From assembly GCA_018287875.1 (NCBI GenBank), contig JAGVVL010000001.1, forward strand, positions 5,084,001 through 5,148,000: a DNA stretch of 64,000 nucleotides. The letters run 5' to 3'. Under the pieces are notes generated by a model that was given only the letters and a program-made list of their open reading frames with translations, did not search any database and was not told the DNA's origin. A program made the translations under genes and the position numbers. How positions within the stretch are numbered: position 1 is the first letter of the stretch; each line of letters begins with the position of its first letter. Source of the stretch: Nigrospora sphaerica (lineage: Eukaryota; Ascomycota; Sordariomycetes; Amphisphaeriales; Apiosporaceae). This document shows, in pieces, positions 14,001 through 25,137 of this stretch.

Positions 14001-14775
14001 ATGACAGGCAGCGAGTTTTGTCGAAGCTGTCATAAACGGGAGAGAGACCTGGCTAACAATCCGCCCAGGCACCTATCCGTATAACTTTGTGGTCTTCATA
14101 ACGCAAAGTGTAAGTCACGCTCTAGTATCTCTGTGATCCCGGCAACCTCTGGACGAATTCTCTAGCAAGTGTTGTTGAGCGGGCGTCCTGGTGGTGAACG
14201 CCAATGCGCACGATAGTTACATGATGGCAGGCAAGTTGCCATGAAGCCACCCCCTTCCCGTGGCGCAGATTGCTCCGAAATGGGTTGATCTGGCAATGTT
14301 TCATTCCCTTCCACCATCCCAGCAAAAGTTTGCACTCTCCCCACGCCTGAATGGAGGCCGTATATCGCCCCCTTACCCAACTCCTTCACTTGGTACACCT
14401 AAGGCACTGGACTGCTGGAGAAATCGAACGGCTTGACGACAGCCATGCGCCCTTGCGACGAAAACCAGCCAGCAAAGTTTATCTACAGCCACTAGTCAAT
14501 CTCGGCATCCTGCTTTCCATCCGATTCTTTTGGGGGAGCTCTTTCCCACCATATTGAAATACAGAACCCCTCCTTGACAAGGCAAAAGGGCGCTGGGAAA
14601 CACAGCCCAGCCGCACCTCCCACATTGCACCCCTTCCAGATCCTTTTGCCTGCCTCCATCACGGCGTTTCGTTTTTTTCTCCGCCACCCACTTCTGCCAG
14701 CACCACATGGGTGCTTGGACAAAGCCCGCCGACGTGACTGGGAACTAACCGTTTGAAAGTCCACGATTTACCAAT

Positions 14776-16299
14776 ATGGACAACTTCGGCCCATACAACG
14801 GCAAAGCCCCCTCCAACGGCTCGGGCTCGCAGGGTGACGGTGGCTCGCAGGGAGGAGGACCCGGTCTTCCTACCTCGGGCCTTCCCATGGCACCTCCTAA
14901 CGGCCAGGGCGGCGGTGACGCATCCGCTGGCTTCCCCACGGGCGACGCCGCTCGTCAGACATTGTGGTAAGTTTTGCTTTCCTGGCCGCGTGCTTTCCAT
15001 TAGGCACTCGTCGGCAGGTGCTGGTCTGGCTGCTGCGGTCTGGTGTCGTGCCTTACCTTTCCGTTTGGTCGCCAGGTCCGTGCTGACAAATTTTAGGATG
15101 GGCGAATTGGCAGGCTGGATGGACGAGAGCTTCATTCGTTCCGTCTTCTCTTCCTCCATGAATGAAAACGTCCAAGTTAAGATCATTCGCGACCGTCACT
15201 CGGGGTAAGTTGGCCGTGCCGCTGCACACCGCTGTCCTGGCCGCTTTTAAACGAAGCTAACGTGATGCGTAGCAACGCCGGCTACTGCTTCGTGGAGTTC
15301 TCCAATCCTGATGCTGCTCAGAAAGCACTCGCTCTCAACGGCACGCCTGTTCCCAACACCGACAGAGTGTTCCGCCTGAACTGGGCTTCCGGCGGCGGTT
15401 TGGTTGATCGTCGCGACACCCGCAGCCCCGAGTTTTCCATCTTCGTTGGCGACCTCGGCCACGAAGTCAACGAGTTCGTCCTGGTTGCGCTGTTCCAGGC
15501 CCGATTCCCGTCCTGTAAGAGCGCCAAGATCATGACCGATCAGCAGACAGGCCAGTCCCGCGGCTATGGCTTCGTCCGCTTCTCGGACGAGCAGGACCAG
15601 CAGCGTGCTCTCGTCGAGATGCAAGGTGTCTACTGTGGCAACCGACCTATGCGCGTCTCTCCCGCTACTCCCAAGAACAGGTACGCCCCATGGGCCTCCC
15701 GTCCCTGACCGTCCGCGCTAATCCGTGTCAGAAGTCACCAGGGTGGTCAGTTCCAGAACTTTGGCGGCAACCCGGCCATGATGCCGCCCCAGGGCGCTAT
15801 GCCTCACGGTGCCATGGGCAACCAGTGGATGGGCCAGCAGGCGAACTTCGGCTACCAGCAGGGCGGTGCGGGCTTCAACCCCATGGCCATGAACCAGTTC
15901 ACAGACCCTAACAATACGACTGTGTTCGTCGGTGGGCTCTCGGGCTACGTCACCGAGGATGAGCTACGGTCGTTCTTCCAGGGCTTCGGCGAGATCACCT
16001 ACGTCAAGATCCCTCCTGGCAAGGGTTGCGGCTTCGTCCAGTTCGTTCACCGCCACGCGGCTGAAATGGCCATCAACCAGATGCAGGGCTACCCCATCGG
16101 CAACTCGCGTGTCCGCCTCTCATGGGGACGTTCGCAGAACAACTCGGGTGTGGGCACTCCCTACCGCCCAGCCCCGCCTCCCCCTCACTACTGGCCCCCG
16201 GGACCTCCTGGCCCGCCCGGCCCGGCTCCCTTCGGCGGCCCGGGCTTCGGCGGCAACGGACACCAAGGCCCTCCTCCTGGCGGTTTGGGCCCGCAGTAA
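14776..16299 (+). CDS. csx1: mRNA-binding protein with three RRMs (Csx1/Nam8/TIA-1-like)
   Basis: Predicted RNA-binding regulator of mRNA stability or splicing; relatives are S. pombe Csx1, yeast Nam8 and animal TIA-1. Exons: 14776-14966, 15097-15204, 15273-15680, 15732-16299, giving 424 aa. All three introns have GTAAGT or GTACGC donors and TAG/CAG acceptors with matching phases. A Gly/Ser/Pro-rich N-terminus is followed by RRM1 (about 62-140, RNP1 NAGYCFVEF), RRM2 (about 153-235, RNP1 RGYGFVRF), a Gln/Gly/Met-rich linker, RRM3 (about 297-370, RNP2 VFVGGL, RNP1 KGCGFVQF) and a Pro/Gly-rich tail. The residues before RRM1 read straight across the first intron (TLW-MGELAGWMDE), which fixes that splice. 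The symbol is by family resemblance; the exact orthologue is not proven. It is convergent with the kinase gene. Confidence 0.92.
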
Positions 16300-17980
16300 A
16301 TGGCCTGACAGCATTTTGGGCGTCCTGCGTTACGGCGTTGTGGTCGCTTTCGGGGTTTCGCCACGGTTTCTTCCAATGGTGGTTGATTGTACTGCCCTAC
16401 GAGCCATCTGACCATTCCTTTTTTTTCTTGCCGGGCGCCCCGCGCATGACTTCGGTTGAGATATTCTTCGTTCCTTGCCTGCTACATCTCCTCGCCCTCA
16501 CGTCTCCACCTCACGCCCCCACGACGTCAGATTTTCGCCCGCGCGACGTTTGTCACGAGCTCTTATGATTTACGTCGGCACAACCCGTCCGGCATTGTTT
16601 GCGGTGGTCGCCGGCCTTCTCATCGGAATTCCCTTGCGCAGTTTGCATTTGCATCAGGATACCAGGCGAACGGGCGCGACTTGATGATTTGATCTACGTT
16701 CGGAACCCCATGCCATTCACACGTGACTCGGCCGCTCTGTCAATCGTCAGGGCAATCTCAAGCAGGCTCGGGTTGTCGCACCGTTCAGATGCTCCCGGCT
16801 TGGACTCACAGCCGCCACTCGCCGGCGAGTCTGGGGCCTCCGGCCAGCACACGCGTCTGGGCGAAATGGCTGCCTGTGCCTGCTGAGAGCAGGGTTTGGT
16901 GGAATCTGTTTCTTAGCAAAGGCCTGCCTTTGACTCATGGAGCTACGTCGCATTCTCAGCATTGAATTTCATGTTGCATTCAATAGATGATGGTTTTCGA
17001 CTTGATTTGGTCTTGTTTTTCCGACGTTGTGCTTTTGCGTGAATCGGGTCGTCCAGCGGCCACGGAGTTGGTGTCCGTGGTTTACAGCAGATCGGTTCGT
17101 TCTCGGTGCCTAGTTTCCGCCTATGCCGCGGCGGTCGCTGTGTGGCCGTAGTGGCCAAAAGCTTGCTCAGTTTGTTTTGCGGTGCGGTCGCGCAGTGCCG
17201 ACTTGCTCACATTGCTTTCTTGAGACATGGCCTTCCGGGCAGGGCCGGCGTAGTTGTCCGTCCCAACAAATTGGCCGTCTTTTTTTCTCTTTTTTCTCCT
17301 TGGCTTGGCGCGAACTGGCGAACGGAGTACAAAATGGCTTTCCATCTCGGTTGTCGGGCGGTGTGTTTCCATATGTACCTATAGGATAATCAGACCACGC
17401 GAAGCCGATTGTGCTTCATGCTTCACTAGTCCTGACGCAAAAAAGCGTATATACGCGCGGGCACCGGCGCACCCTCGGTTCCACGTGCCCCGTCAGTCGG
17501 GTCACCTGCCACGATCTACAAGCAAATCCCCGCCCCCGAGGTGAGCGTCACTCGAAGCAAATCGACTACCCGTATCCCGGCGGGGAATGATGTTGCGTCA
17601 CGATCATCTCTTCATGGCCTTGCAAGCATTAAACTAAGCTGGGCAATTGTATCTGCACTATTTTCCTCCGTCGCGGGCAATCACGCTGTCGCCGCGTCAA
17701 GAGCCCTCCCGTAGGCCCTGTTCGCTGTTCTGTCACCCTCGGGGCGTTGCCTGCTGTGAAAGCCGCCGTTGTCCTGTCTATTCACCGCCTATGTCTGGGT
17801 ATAGAGAAATACACTTCGTTCGGAGCTCCGCGCGGGCACTTGCAGCCAAGTATGTCGTCGCGCACTCCCCTTCTCCTCTTCGTCTCGCTGGCGTCTGCCC
17901 AATGAACGAGCATTTGCAGCACCGGCGGAACCCTGCTCGGCCCTTCTTCACCAGGAGCATCCCGTCCCGTGGATCGGCCG
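16300..17980. other. Convergent intergenic stretch (RRM gene / kinase 3' flanks)
   Basis: About 1.7 kb between two converging stop codons. It contains T-rich segments (for example around 16,420 and 17,280) and open frames without domains or splice logic. The two 3' UTRs probably occupy much of it. Nothing else is recognised. Confidence 0.5.
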
Positions 17981-20139
17981 TCAGCTCATTTCTTCTTCGT
18001 CAAGTGGCTCGACCCGAACCAGAATCTCTTCGAGTAAGCCCTCGAGGAACGTACCGACCTCCTTGCCCATGCCCACGGGTTCGCTCTTGTCGAGGCGGTC
18101 TATCTCTTTGCAGACGTTGGCCAATTTGTACACGCTCTTGCGGATCTTATCGTGAGCGGCCTCGGCTCTCTGCCTCTGTGGTGTGACTTTCTCGTTGCGA
18201 TAGAGCTGTTGTAGTCGAATTTGCCGCCGCTTCAGGGCCTCCTCAAGCGCCGGGAAAATTACATCATTCAGCGCATCGAGCTCGCCATTGGGGTTGGCGG
18301 GCGCCGGAGCGGGAAACATCTCGGGCGCCGGGGGTAGTTGCTTGGGTTGCGCCTTGGATAACAGTGGTTGTGGCGCTTGGTACGACGTGGGCTGGTTGGT
18401 GGATTTGTGCAAGGGGGGTGGCGGCCCAACACCACGAAATGGGGGTATCTCGGGCAAGTCTATAGAGCCCACCTTTGATGGTACACGCTGGGGCAGAGGA
18501 CGAAACTGCGTCTGTGATGACTTGGGCGTCAGGTGTGGCTGCAGCGTCGGGGCTATGCTCAGATGGTTCATGTCGCGCTGCAGTTGCTCCTGTAAGACGC
18601 GGTCGTACTCGGAATCGGGCGAATCCATATTCGTCAAGGCGGGCATCTGACGGCTACTCGATCTGGGCGTATCCGCGTCATGGTAAAACCTTTGCGGCGA
18701 AGGCGGCAGTGGGGAGGGCGGCAGAGCTATCTTGGCTGGCGAGGGGTGGTTCAGGGGGGGCATGGGCTTCCGCTGCGGCGACACCTGGCGGGATGTGCCT
18801 ACGGCCGACGCGTTGGCCGCCTTGAGGGTACTTGAGACGGACGAAGGCGCAAAGTCGTGGACCTTGGTGGGCGAGGCCCCCCTTGGCCTTTCGCCGTAGT
18901 CGGCTCCCTCCAGGGGCCGAGAAGCCCGGGCGTTTCTGGCCGAGTCGTCCATGGGGTTCAGGCCCGGCCGGGTCACAAGGCCGCCTCGCTCGCCCACGAG
19001 ACGGACCGTGCCGAAATCCCACATGTCCTCGTTGACGGGCTCCCTCGTACGCACCTCGTCACCTCCGTCAACCGAGTCGTCGTCGTCAGTCTTGTGCGTG
19101 GCGCTCCAGCGATTGTGCCGCTCGATCAACTCCGTCAGGTACGTGGTTTTCTTGGCCCTCCGGATGAAGGGATGCTTGAGCAAATCTCGGGCGGCCGGGC
19201 GCTCTTTAGGGTCGCGCTGCAGACAGAGCTCCACAAAGTCCTTGAAGGCCTTGGTGAAATTGCCGTCGAGCCGCGGCGGCGGGTTCTTGGGGATCAAGAA
19301 CAGCACCTTCATGGGGTGTATGTCGGCGTACGGCGGTTCCCCATTGGCTAGCTCGAGGGCTGTGATGCCCAGGGACCAGATGTCGGCCTTGTGGTCGTAG
19401 CCGGATTGCTTGATGACCTCGGGGGCCATCCAAAAGGGGGTGCCCACAAAGGTGTTTTTCTTGGTCATGGTGGCCGACAGCTGCCCCGAAACGCCAAAGT
19501 CGGCCAGTTTGACTTGGCCGGTCGATCCCAGAAGCACGTTGGCAGCTATTGCGAGGTAAGGTTAGCCGGGCGGGCAGGCGAAGGGGAGGCTTGGGTTGAT
19601 AGAGCAGGTGAGAGATACCCTTGACGTCCCGGTGGAGCTTCTTGTCGGCGTGCAGATACTCAAGGCCCAGGAGGAGCTCGCGCACAATGATGGCAATGTA
19701 GTCCTCGGCTATCAAGCCGGGCTTCATCAGGTCGGCACAGCTGCCACCCGAGCAGAACTCCATGACGATCCATAGCTCGGCGCCCTTGGCGTAGGAGCCG
19801 TAGTACTTGGTTACATAGGGGGACTGCAGCTCCGACAGAATGGCAATCTCCTGTATAATGTCCTCGACCTCGTCCTCGGCGCTCTCAATGTCAATAACCT
19901 TGATGGCCACGGCCTGGCCGCTGCGCTTCTCGACGCTGCCGGGGCGGGGACACCCAAAGTCAGCGCGATGCTCGTCTTCACAGGGTTGCCCCGGCGCCCC
20001 CCGCCGGAGCACCGCGTGGGCGGACGACGTACCCTTTATAGACCTTGCCAAAACTGCCGCCGCCTATGCAGTACTCCTTGGTATACAGCAGCTCCGGGTC
20101 CAGTGCCTCGTTTCCGTTGTCATAGTCGCGGTCCGCCAT
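17981..20139 (-). CDS. STE20-family germinal-centre-type Ser/Thr kinase (MST3/KIN3/Sid1-like)
   Basis: Protein kinase of the GCK group; fungal relatives act in septation, polarity and STRIPAK or SIN/MOR-type signalling. Exons: 20033-20139, 19619-19935 and 17981-19545, giving 662 aa with consistent phases. The kinase domain spans about 23-280: glycine loop GGGSFGKVYKG, ATP-anchoring VAIK (Lys48), catalytic HRDVK (137-141), DFG (157-159), activation segment KKNTFVGTPFWMAPE. The remaining ~380 residues are mostly Pro/Ser-rich and probably disordered, ending in a predicted helical, charged segment (about 570-655). The exon 2/3 junction restores the invariant DVK-AANVLL segment, which supports the splice. 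Assignment to one named orthologue (mst-1/KIN3 rather than sid-1) rests on the long C-terminal extension and is only likely. Confidence 0.93.
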
Positions 20140-21160
20140 GCCGCCGTCGGGATTCGTAGCGTCGTCGTCGTTCAGTCGTGATGGGTCGTCAAGTCAAGTC
20201 GTCGCGGGGTCCGGGCCGTCTGAGCGGCCGCCGCCGGCGCGATGGATAGAGCAAATCGACGATCGGAAGGGGGCGGGCAGCCAACAGGACAGCGGGCTCT
20301 CTCGTCCCGCCGGGGACGGGGTCGTGCGGTGTCGCTGTCCGTCCTCCCAGGTATGTGCCGCAGCAGTCGCCGGTACCCAGCCGAAGTAACCACCGTCACA
20401 TGTGGGATAGGGGCGGAGGGGAGGGGAATGGGATGGGCGACGTATGGAATCTGGAGGGATGGGAGGGGGGGGGAGAGCTGAGTGGTGATGCAGGGTGCCC
20501 AGCCCAAGCGTTGCGTGGGTAACGCAGACAGTAAAGTAGGTATGCAGGTTTAGGTAGGTTAGGTAGGTACTTGGTGGGGGTGGCTACTAGCCAGGCACGC
20601 GTCCGGGACTGGGAACGGATCGCAGGCAAGCAGATGGCCGGTCTGGGTACCTCCTTAGGTCCCGGAGCAGGTGGCAGGGTTGGCGGCGAGCAACAGCCAA
20701 GCCGATAATACCGGAGTACTTGACGGCTGGCGGGTCGGGAGCGAACGTCCAACCGCGGGGTCATAGAACGACTGAGGGGTATCCCACAGTGAGAGAGATG
20801 GGGAGGACGAAACAACCGAAGGGACTACGAGGAAGCGCAGAGGAAGCGTCGACGAGGCAGGCGCGACACTGCGGGAACGCGCAAAGGTAAGAAGTGGGCA
20901 TACGGAAGATATAGCCCAACCTCCAGGTATGGAAGGCCGCCGGGGCTGAAGATGGGTAAGCACGCTATTTATTGTTGTTTTTCTGGATGGAGGGACGGAT
21001 GGCGGGCGGGCGTGAGTGCCGGGTTGGTACTATTTTCTTTTGCTTTCCTACTATATGGGATGGCATGGATGGTTGTCCCGTGGGAGCTGCCTGGTTATTG
21101 TTTTGTACATGCGTGGCTGTCACTTTCATAGAAGTAGTCAGCCTGCCTGCACTAAAGTTG

Positions 21161-21200
<40 letters not shown>

Positions 21201-22294
21201 GGAGAGAGAGAGAGGGAGACTAAGACTTGTAGTCTCTCCCCCCTCCCAGATGTCGTCTTCTCATGCGTGTTCCGTGCTGAAAAATGCATGGTACTTAGAA
21301 GTGTAATATACGTAAATATTTACTTACTGTTGAACGCCCTACCCAAATAGATCCCGGGGCTCCTACTGATACACCTACCACATTCCACCTCGAGACGGCA
21401 CTTCTCTCTTCACCCTTGTTAGTTGACGGCTACCCGTGGCTCCTCTGTTTTTTGCCCGTCGCAAGCAGAGCTTTGGGCGATGAGCGCGCCCCGTCTCAAC
21501 TCCAATTACAAGCTTGCAGGAGGGGCTTTCACCCCACAACCGGGCGTGTGCCATCGCAACCAATGGATCCAAGGAAGGCCTAGCGCGGCCATCCCGGATG
21601 GATTCCCATCCCCTGGATGGGCGGGTTGGCGCATGGATCCCGATGTGGTTATATGCAGTTGTACATAATACTTAAATACATCGTACATACTCTACACATT
21701 TCCTGCATCGCTGATCGTTGTGTCACCGGCGCCGGGCCTGAATAACGCAGCCAGCACATGGGCTCGCACGCCTATTTAGGGGACGCAAAAGAGAGCTTCA
21801 CTTTCGCCTTTTAAACCTTCCCGCCTGCCCGCAACTTCCCCCTACGCCGAGATCCACGCGCACTCAAAACGAACCTGCAGTACCGGCCCATCCACCGTAA
21901 CGGGTCTACCCGAGACGAATAGACTGGTAACCGCCCAACGCTCCTGGTACAGCTTCCAGTCGAAGAATGCATCATGTAGCCATCAATACTCATCGGGCGG
22001 CCCGCCGGGCGGAGGATGGAAGTCTACTAGAAGACGGGGGCAAACGGGCAGAGCTCGACCGCCTGCCAATCGCACCATCGGACTAGCCCACACGTGCTAT
22101 GTAAGTAGCCAATGCAATGCAGATTATCCTAATCTACCTACAGTACAGGTCGAGAATCATTATCGATGCCGTGACTCCATGCACTCATGCTAGCATCCCC
22201 AGTTGTCGCATCTGGTCTATGTAGGGACGGAACGAAAACAGGGGGGCTGTGGTATCAAGGTGAGGTGGTTAGGGGTAAGGAAGGGGCTCCTCGT
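20140..22294. other. Kinase promoter and IDH1 3' flank
   Basis: About 2.2 kb. The left part should hold the kinase promoter and 5' leader, including GGTA repeats near 20,542-20,570. The right part is the 3' flank of IDH1. A GA microsatellite lies in the middle. No reading frame here has a domain or splice support. Confidence 0.5.
21165..21218. repeat. (AG)n microsatellite
   Basis: About 54 nt of near-perfect AG dinucleotides with a few AAG/GGG interruptions, purine-only on the + strand. It is intergenic. Confidence 0.9.
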
Positions 22295-23749
22295 TTACAG
22301 AGTCTCCATCTTGTCGAGGATGGCGCGGGTGAACTGGTGGGTCGTGGCCTCGCCGCCCATGTCCCGGGTTCGCGCCTTGCTATAGAAGCTGTTAGCATGC
22401 CAATATCGACGGGAAGGGCCGGGGCAGGGAGAAGCGGAAACGTACCCCTCGGCAATAACGTCGTACACGGCCTTGGAGATGCGGTTGGCGTGGTCGTCGA
22501 GGCCGAGGTGGCGCAGCAGCATGGAGCCCGACAGCAGGAGAGCGGTGGGGTTGGCTTGGTCCTTGCCCTTGATGTCCAGGCCGACGTGGCGGCAGCCGGG
22601 CTCGAAGACGGCGACGTCGCGGCCCATGTTGCAGCCGGGAACGATACCGGGGCCGCCGACCAGGGCGGCACCAATGTTGGACAGAATGCCACCGTACAGG
22701 TTGGGCATGACCAGGACGTCAAACTGCTGGGGCTTGGAGACGCACTGCATGCTGGCGTTGTCGACGATCATGTCGTTGTACTCCAGCGACGGGTACTCCT
22801 TGGCAACCGTGGCGCACGTGTTGCGGAAAAGACCGTCGGCCAGCTTCATGATGTTGGCCTTGTGGATGCAGGTGACCTTGTTGCGGCCGTTGGCCAGGGC
22901 AAAGGAGAAGGCAAACTTGGCGATACGCTCCGACTTGGCACGGGTAATGATCTTGAGCGACTCGACGACGCCGGGCACGCTCTGGTGCTCGAGACCGCTG
23001 TACTCGCCCTCGGTGTTCTCACGAATGATGCACAGGTCGACGTTCTTGTGGCGTGTCTCGTAGCCCGGGATGTTCTTGATCAGGCAGATGGAGGCGTAGA
23101 TGTCCAGCTCCTGTCGCATGGCGACGTTGAAGCTCTGGTGGCCGGAGCGGCTGATGGGCGTGTGGAGGATGCCCTTGAGGCCCAGCTTGTTGCGCTTGAG
23201 CGAGGCGACCGACTGGCGGAAGGCACTCTCGGCACTGCCGGGCGAGCCCGAGTCGACACCGGAAACGTCGATCTGCTCCCAGTCGATGGGCACGTTGTCG
23301 GCCTTGAAGACCGTCTTGACGCTCTCGGCGACCTCGGCGCCAATGCCGTCACCGGGGATCAGCGTCACCGTGTACTTGCTGCCGAACTTGGTGGGCTTGA
23401 AGATGTCGGACTGGATCGTAGCATAGGATCGGGCGGCGGCATGCGGCTGCTGGCTGGCAGCGGCGCGCGCCATGCGCTGGAGGGAACCCAAGGTCAGCCA
23501 TCGTTTTCCGCCTATATACCAATGGCGGCGGCGGCGGCATACGCGGGGCCGAATCGCCGGGGCGCGGTTTCGACGATACCTCGCAGTCCGCACGGGTGAG
23601 GCCACGCGAGGACGAGTCGAGTCGAGACACGGCACGGCCCGGGATCGAGGCAGGACAGAACAGGGGAGAGGAGGAGGAGGGGAGGAGGGGCAGTAAGGTT
23701 TTCATGCCACACTTACCTGGGCCGTCCGGGCAGAGTTTCGCGACAGCAT
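22295..23749 (-). CDS. IDH1: NAD-dependent isocitrate dehydrogenase subunit 1, mitochondrial
   Basis: Regulatory subunit of the TCA-cycle enzyme that converts isocitrate to 2-oxoglutarate and CO2 with NAD+, in the mitochondrial matrix. Exons: 23717-23749 (11 codons), 22446-23476, 22295-22379; 382 aa. The first exon encodes MLSRNSARTAQ, which joins RMARAAASQ to make a typical arginine/serine-rich mitochondrial presequence. Core motifs: LIPGDGIGAEV near the mature N-terminus, IIRENTEGEYSG, the Asp-rich VDNASMQ and NLYGGILSN. The last intron (22380-22445) was placed at TATAG|CAAGG, because this gives the conserved IAEGKARTRDMGG C-terminus; a nearer AACAG site would not. It is divergent from the CoA ligase gene, with 1.4 kb between the start codons. 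Confidence 0.95.
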
Positions 23750-25137
23750 CGTATCGAATTGTACAAGAGCGAGGATCTGCGGGAGAGGGGGGCAGGTCTG
23801 GTGGGTGGGAGTAAAAGATATGGAGTTGAGGCAAGAAGAAGATGTCTGTCGGCGGCAGGCCAGGGAACGGGAAAACCGAACAAGCGACTAGGGAGTTTAG
23901 TTTCACTGGAGGGCCTCGCAGTCGCGGTCTGCCTCTCAAACCTGCAAATAGCGCAAAAAACAAAGATCTGCTGCTTTATCTCCAGTCGAGACTTTACAGC
24001 CGACAAGTTCCGAGCCTACAACTACGAGCCGAACACACCAACAGACGCTAATCTGATTTGGGTTTGGCACCTGCCGGCCCCTCCAGATGCTGCCCACATG
24101 TTTGTCGCCTTGTCGCATGTCCCAGCCCAGCCGCCCTTGTTCCATGCTTTCTTTGTCTGACGTTCCCGTGGGAAGGGAAGCCGGTTCTATGCAGTCGGCC
24201 ATTGGGATAGCGTGGGGTGGAAGTCAGTCAGCCTGCAGGTTCCGGATGTGCATACTTGACTCGCCGACGAAAAGCCAGACCAGACGCGTCGAGGCCACCG
24301 TCGAGCCTCGGTTTCTCCATCTCCGAGGAGTGTACCCGGGCCAGCTTGCTTGTTTCCCATGGCTCTACCGCCCGTTTTGGCCCTAAAACCTTCTCTCATG
24401 ACGGCTACTGTGCCCGATCCACACTTGCAGAGAAGTCCTCAACCTCGACGACAAGACTGTTCGTTAACGTTAAAGCTGTAGCGTCTTCCTGACTGCGAGG
24501 ATCTGCGCCACAGAAAAGCCCGCCTATGGGCTCTCCGGCTATTAGTATTATGGGAGAGTTTGCCTACTTAAATAGGGAAAAAGAAAAAAAGGGTTACAAA
24601 GAATGCCGTCTGTGTAAGCCAGTGTAACCCATATGTCTAATCATGGTAAACTACGTCACCAAGACAGCCTGGCTGAGCTGTTTCGCTTGACCATACGGCC
24701 GGTAGTGAATCCGACACTGACGAGCCCATTGACTGCCTGCGTTGGGTGGTGAGCCGCATAGCGACGGGCAAACCGGGTCGAAACGGGTTCCGGTGCCCCG
24801 TTTCTCTTATTTAGCGAGCTGGGGTATTGACGCGGGGGCGACCTGTGATCCGCGTACAATTGATCCAACTCCGCCACTGATATAGTAGCAAGAGTACGTG
24901 TAAGTGAGGGGTCCGAAGCTCCCCATATGTCGACCTCTTTCGAGCCCCTGTAAAGGCAGATCATGGACATGATTTACCCCGCATACTCCCCTTCCCCTCC
25001 CCATGTGTCACCTGGGACTGGTTTCATGGGCTATAGAAAGCCGAGCCAGGTCCTCACTATATCGGCCACGTTGGCATCTTTCCACTCAGGTTCAAGACCT
25101 TTAAACACCAGTGTGCCACCCACCAAGACTCACCGAC
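23750..25137. other. Divergent promoter region IDH1 / CoA ligase
   Basis: A shared 1.4 kb upstream region. A TATA-like CTATAGAAAG lies about 105 nt upstream of the ligase ATG. No gene is supported inside it. Confidence 0.5.

Larger units (their letters stand above)
5863..14775. other. Long gene-free stretch between PRE4 and the RRM gene
   Basis: About 8.9 kb with no gene I can support. Nearest PRE4 is its promoter, with a CAG/CTG repeat. Many open frames of 60-290 codons occur on both strands, but they overlap each other, are rich in Pro, Arg, Ser and Cys, and carry no domain or consistent splice pattern. From about 11,050 the + strand changes character: a pyrimidine-rich tract (about 11,110-11,450), then several GTAAG sites (11,600; 11,622; 13,197; 13,813; 14,110). 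That resembles a promoter plus a long, intron-containing 5' leader of the downstream RRM gene, or a separate non-coding transcript. A 52-codon reading frame starts at the ATG at 11,636 and ends at 11,794. TACC/GGTA repeats recur at 6437, 6766, 9490 and 10,012. Confidence 0.5.

Noticed and set aside
13190..14110. Possible intronic box C/D snoRNAs in the putative leader of the RRM gene
   Set aside because: Isolated CTGA and ATGATA-like boxes exist, but no pair with proper spacing and terminal stem.
22187..23599. 470-codon + strand frame opposite IDH1
   Set aside because: It is the antisense of a strongly conserved gene. Its Gly/Val/Asp-rich composition is what GC-rich antisense frames produce.
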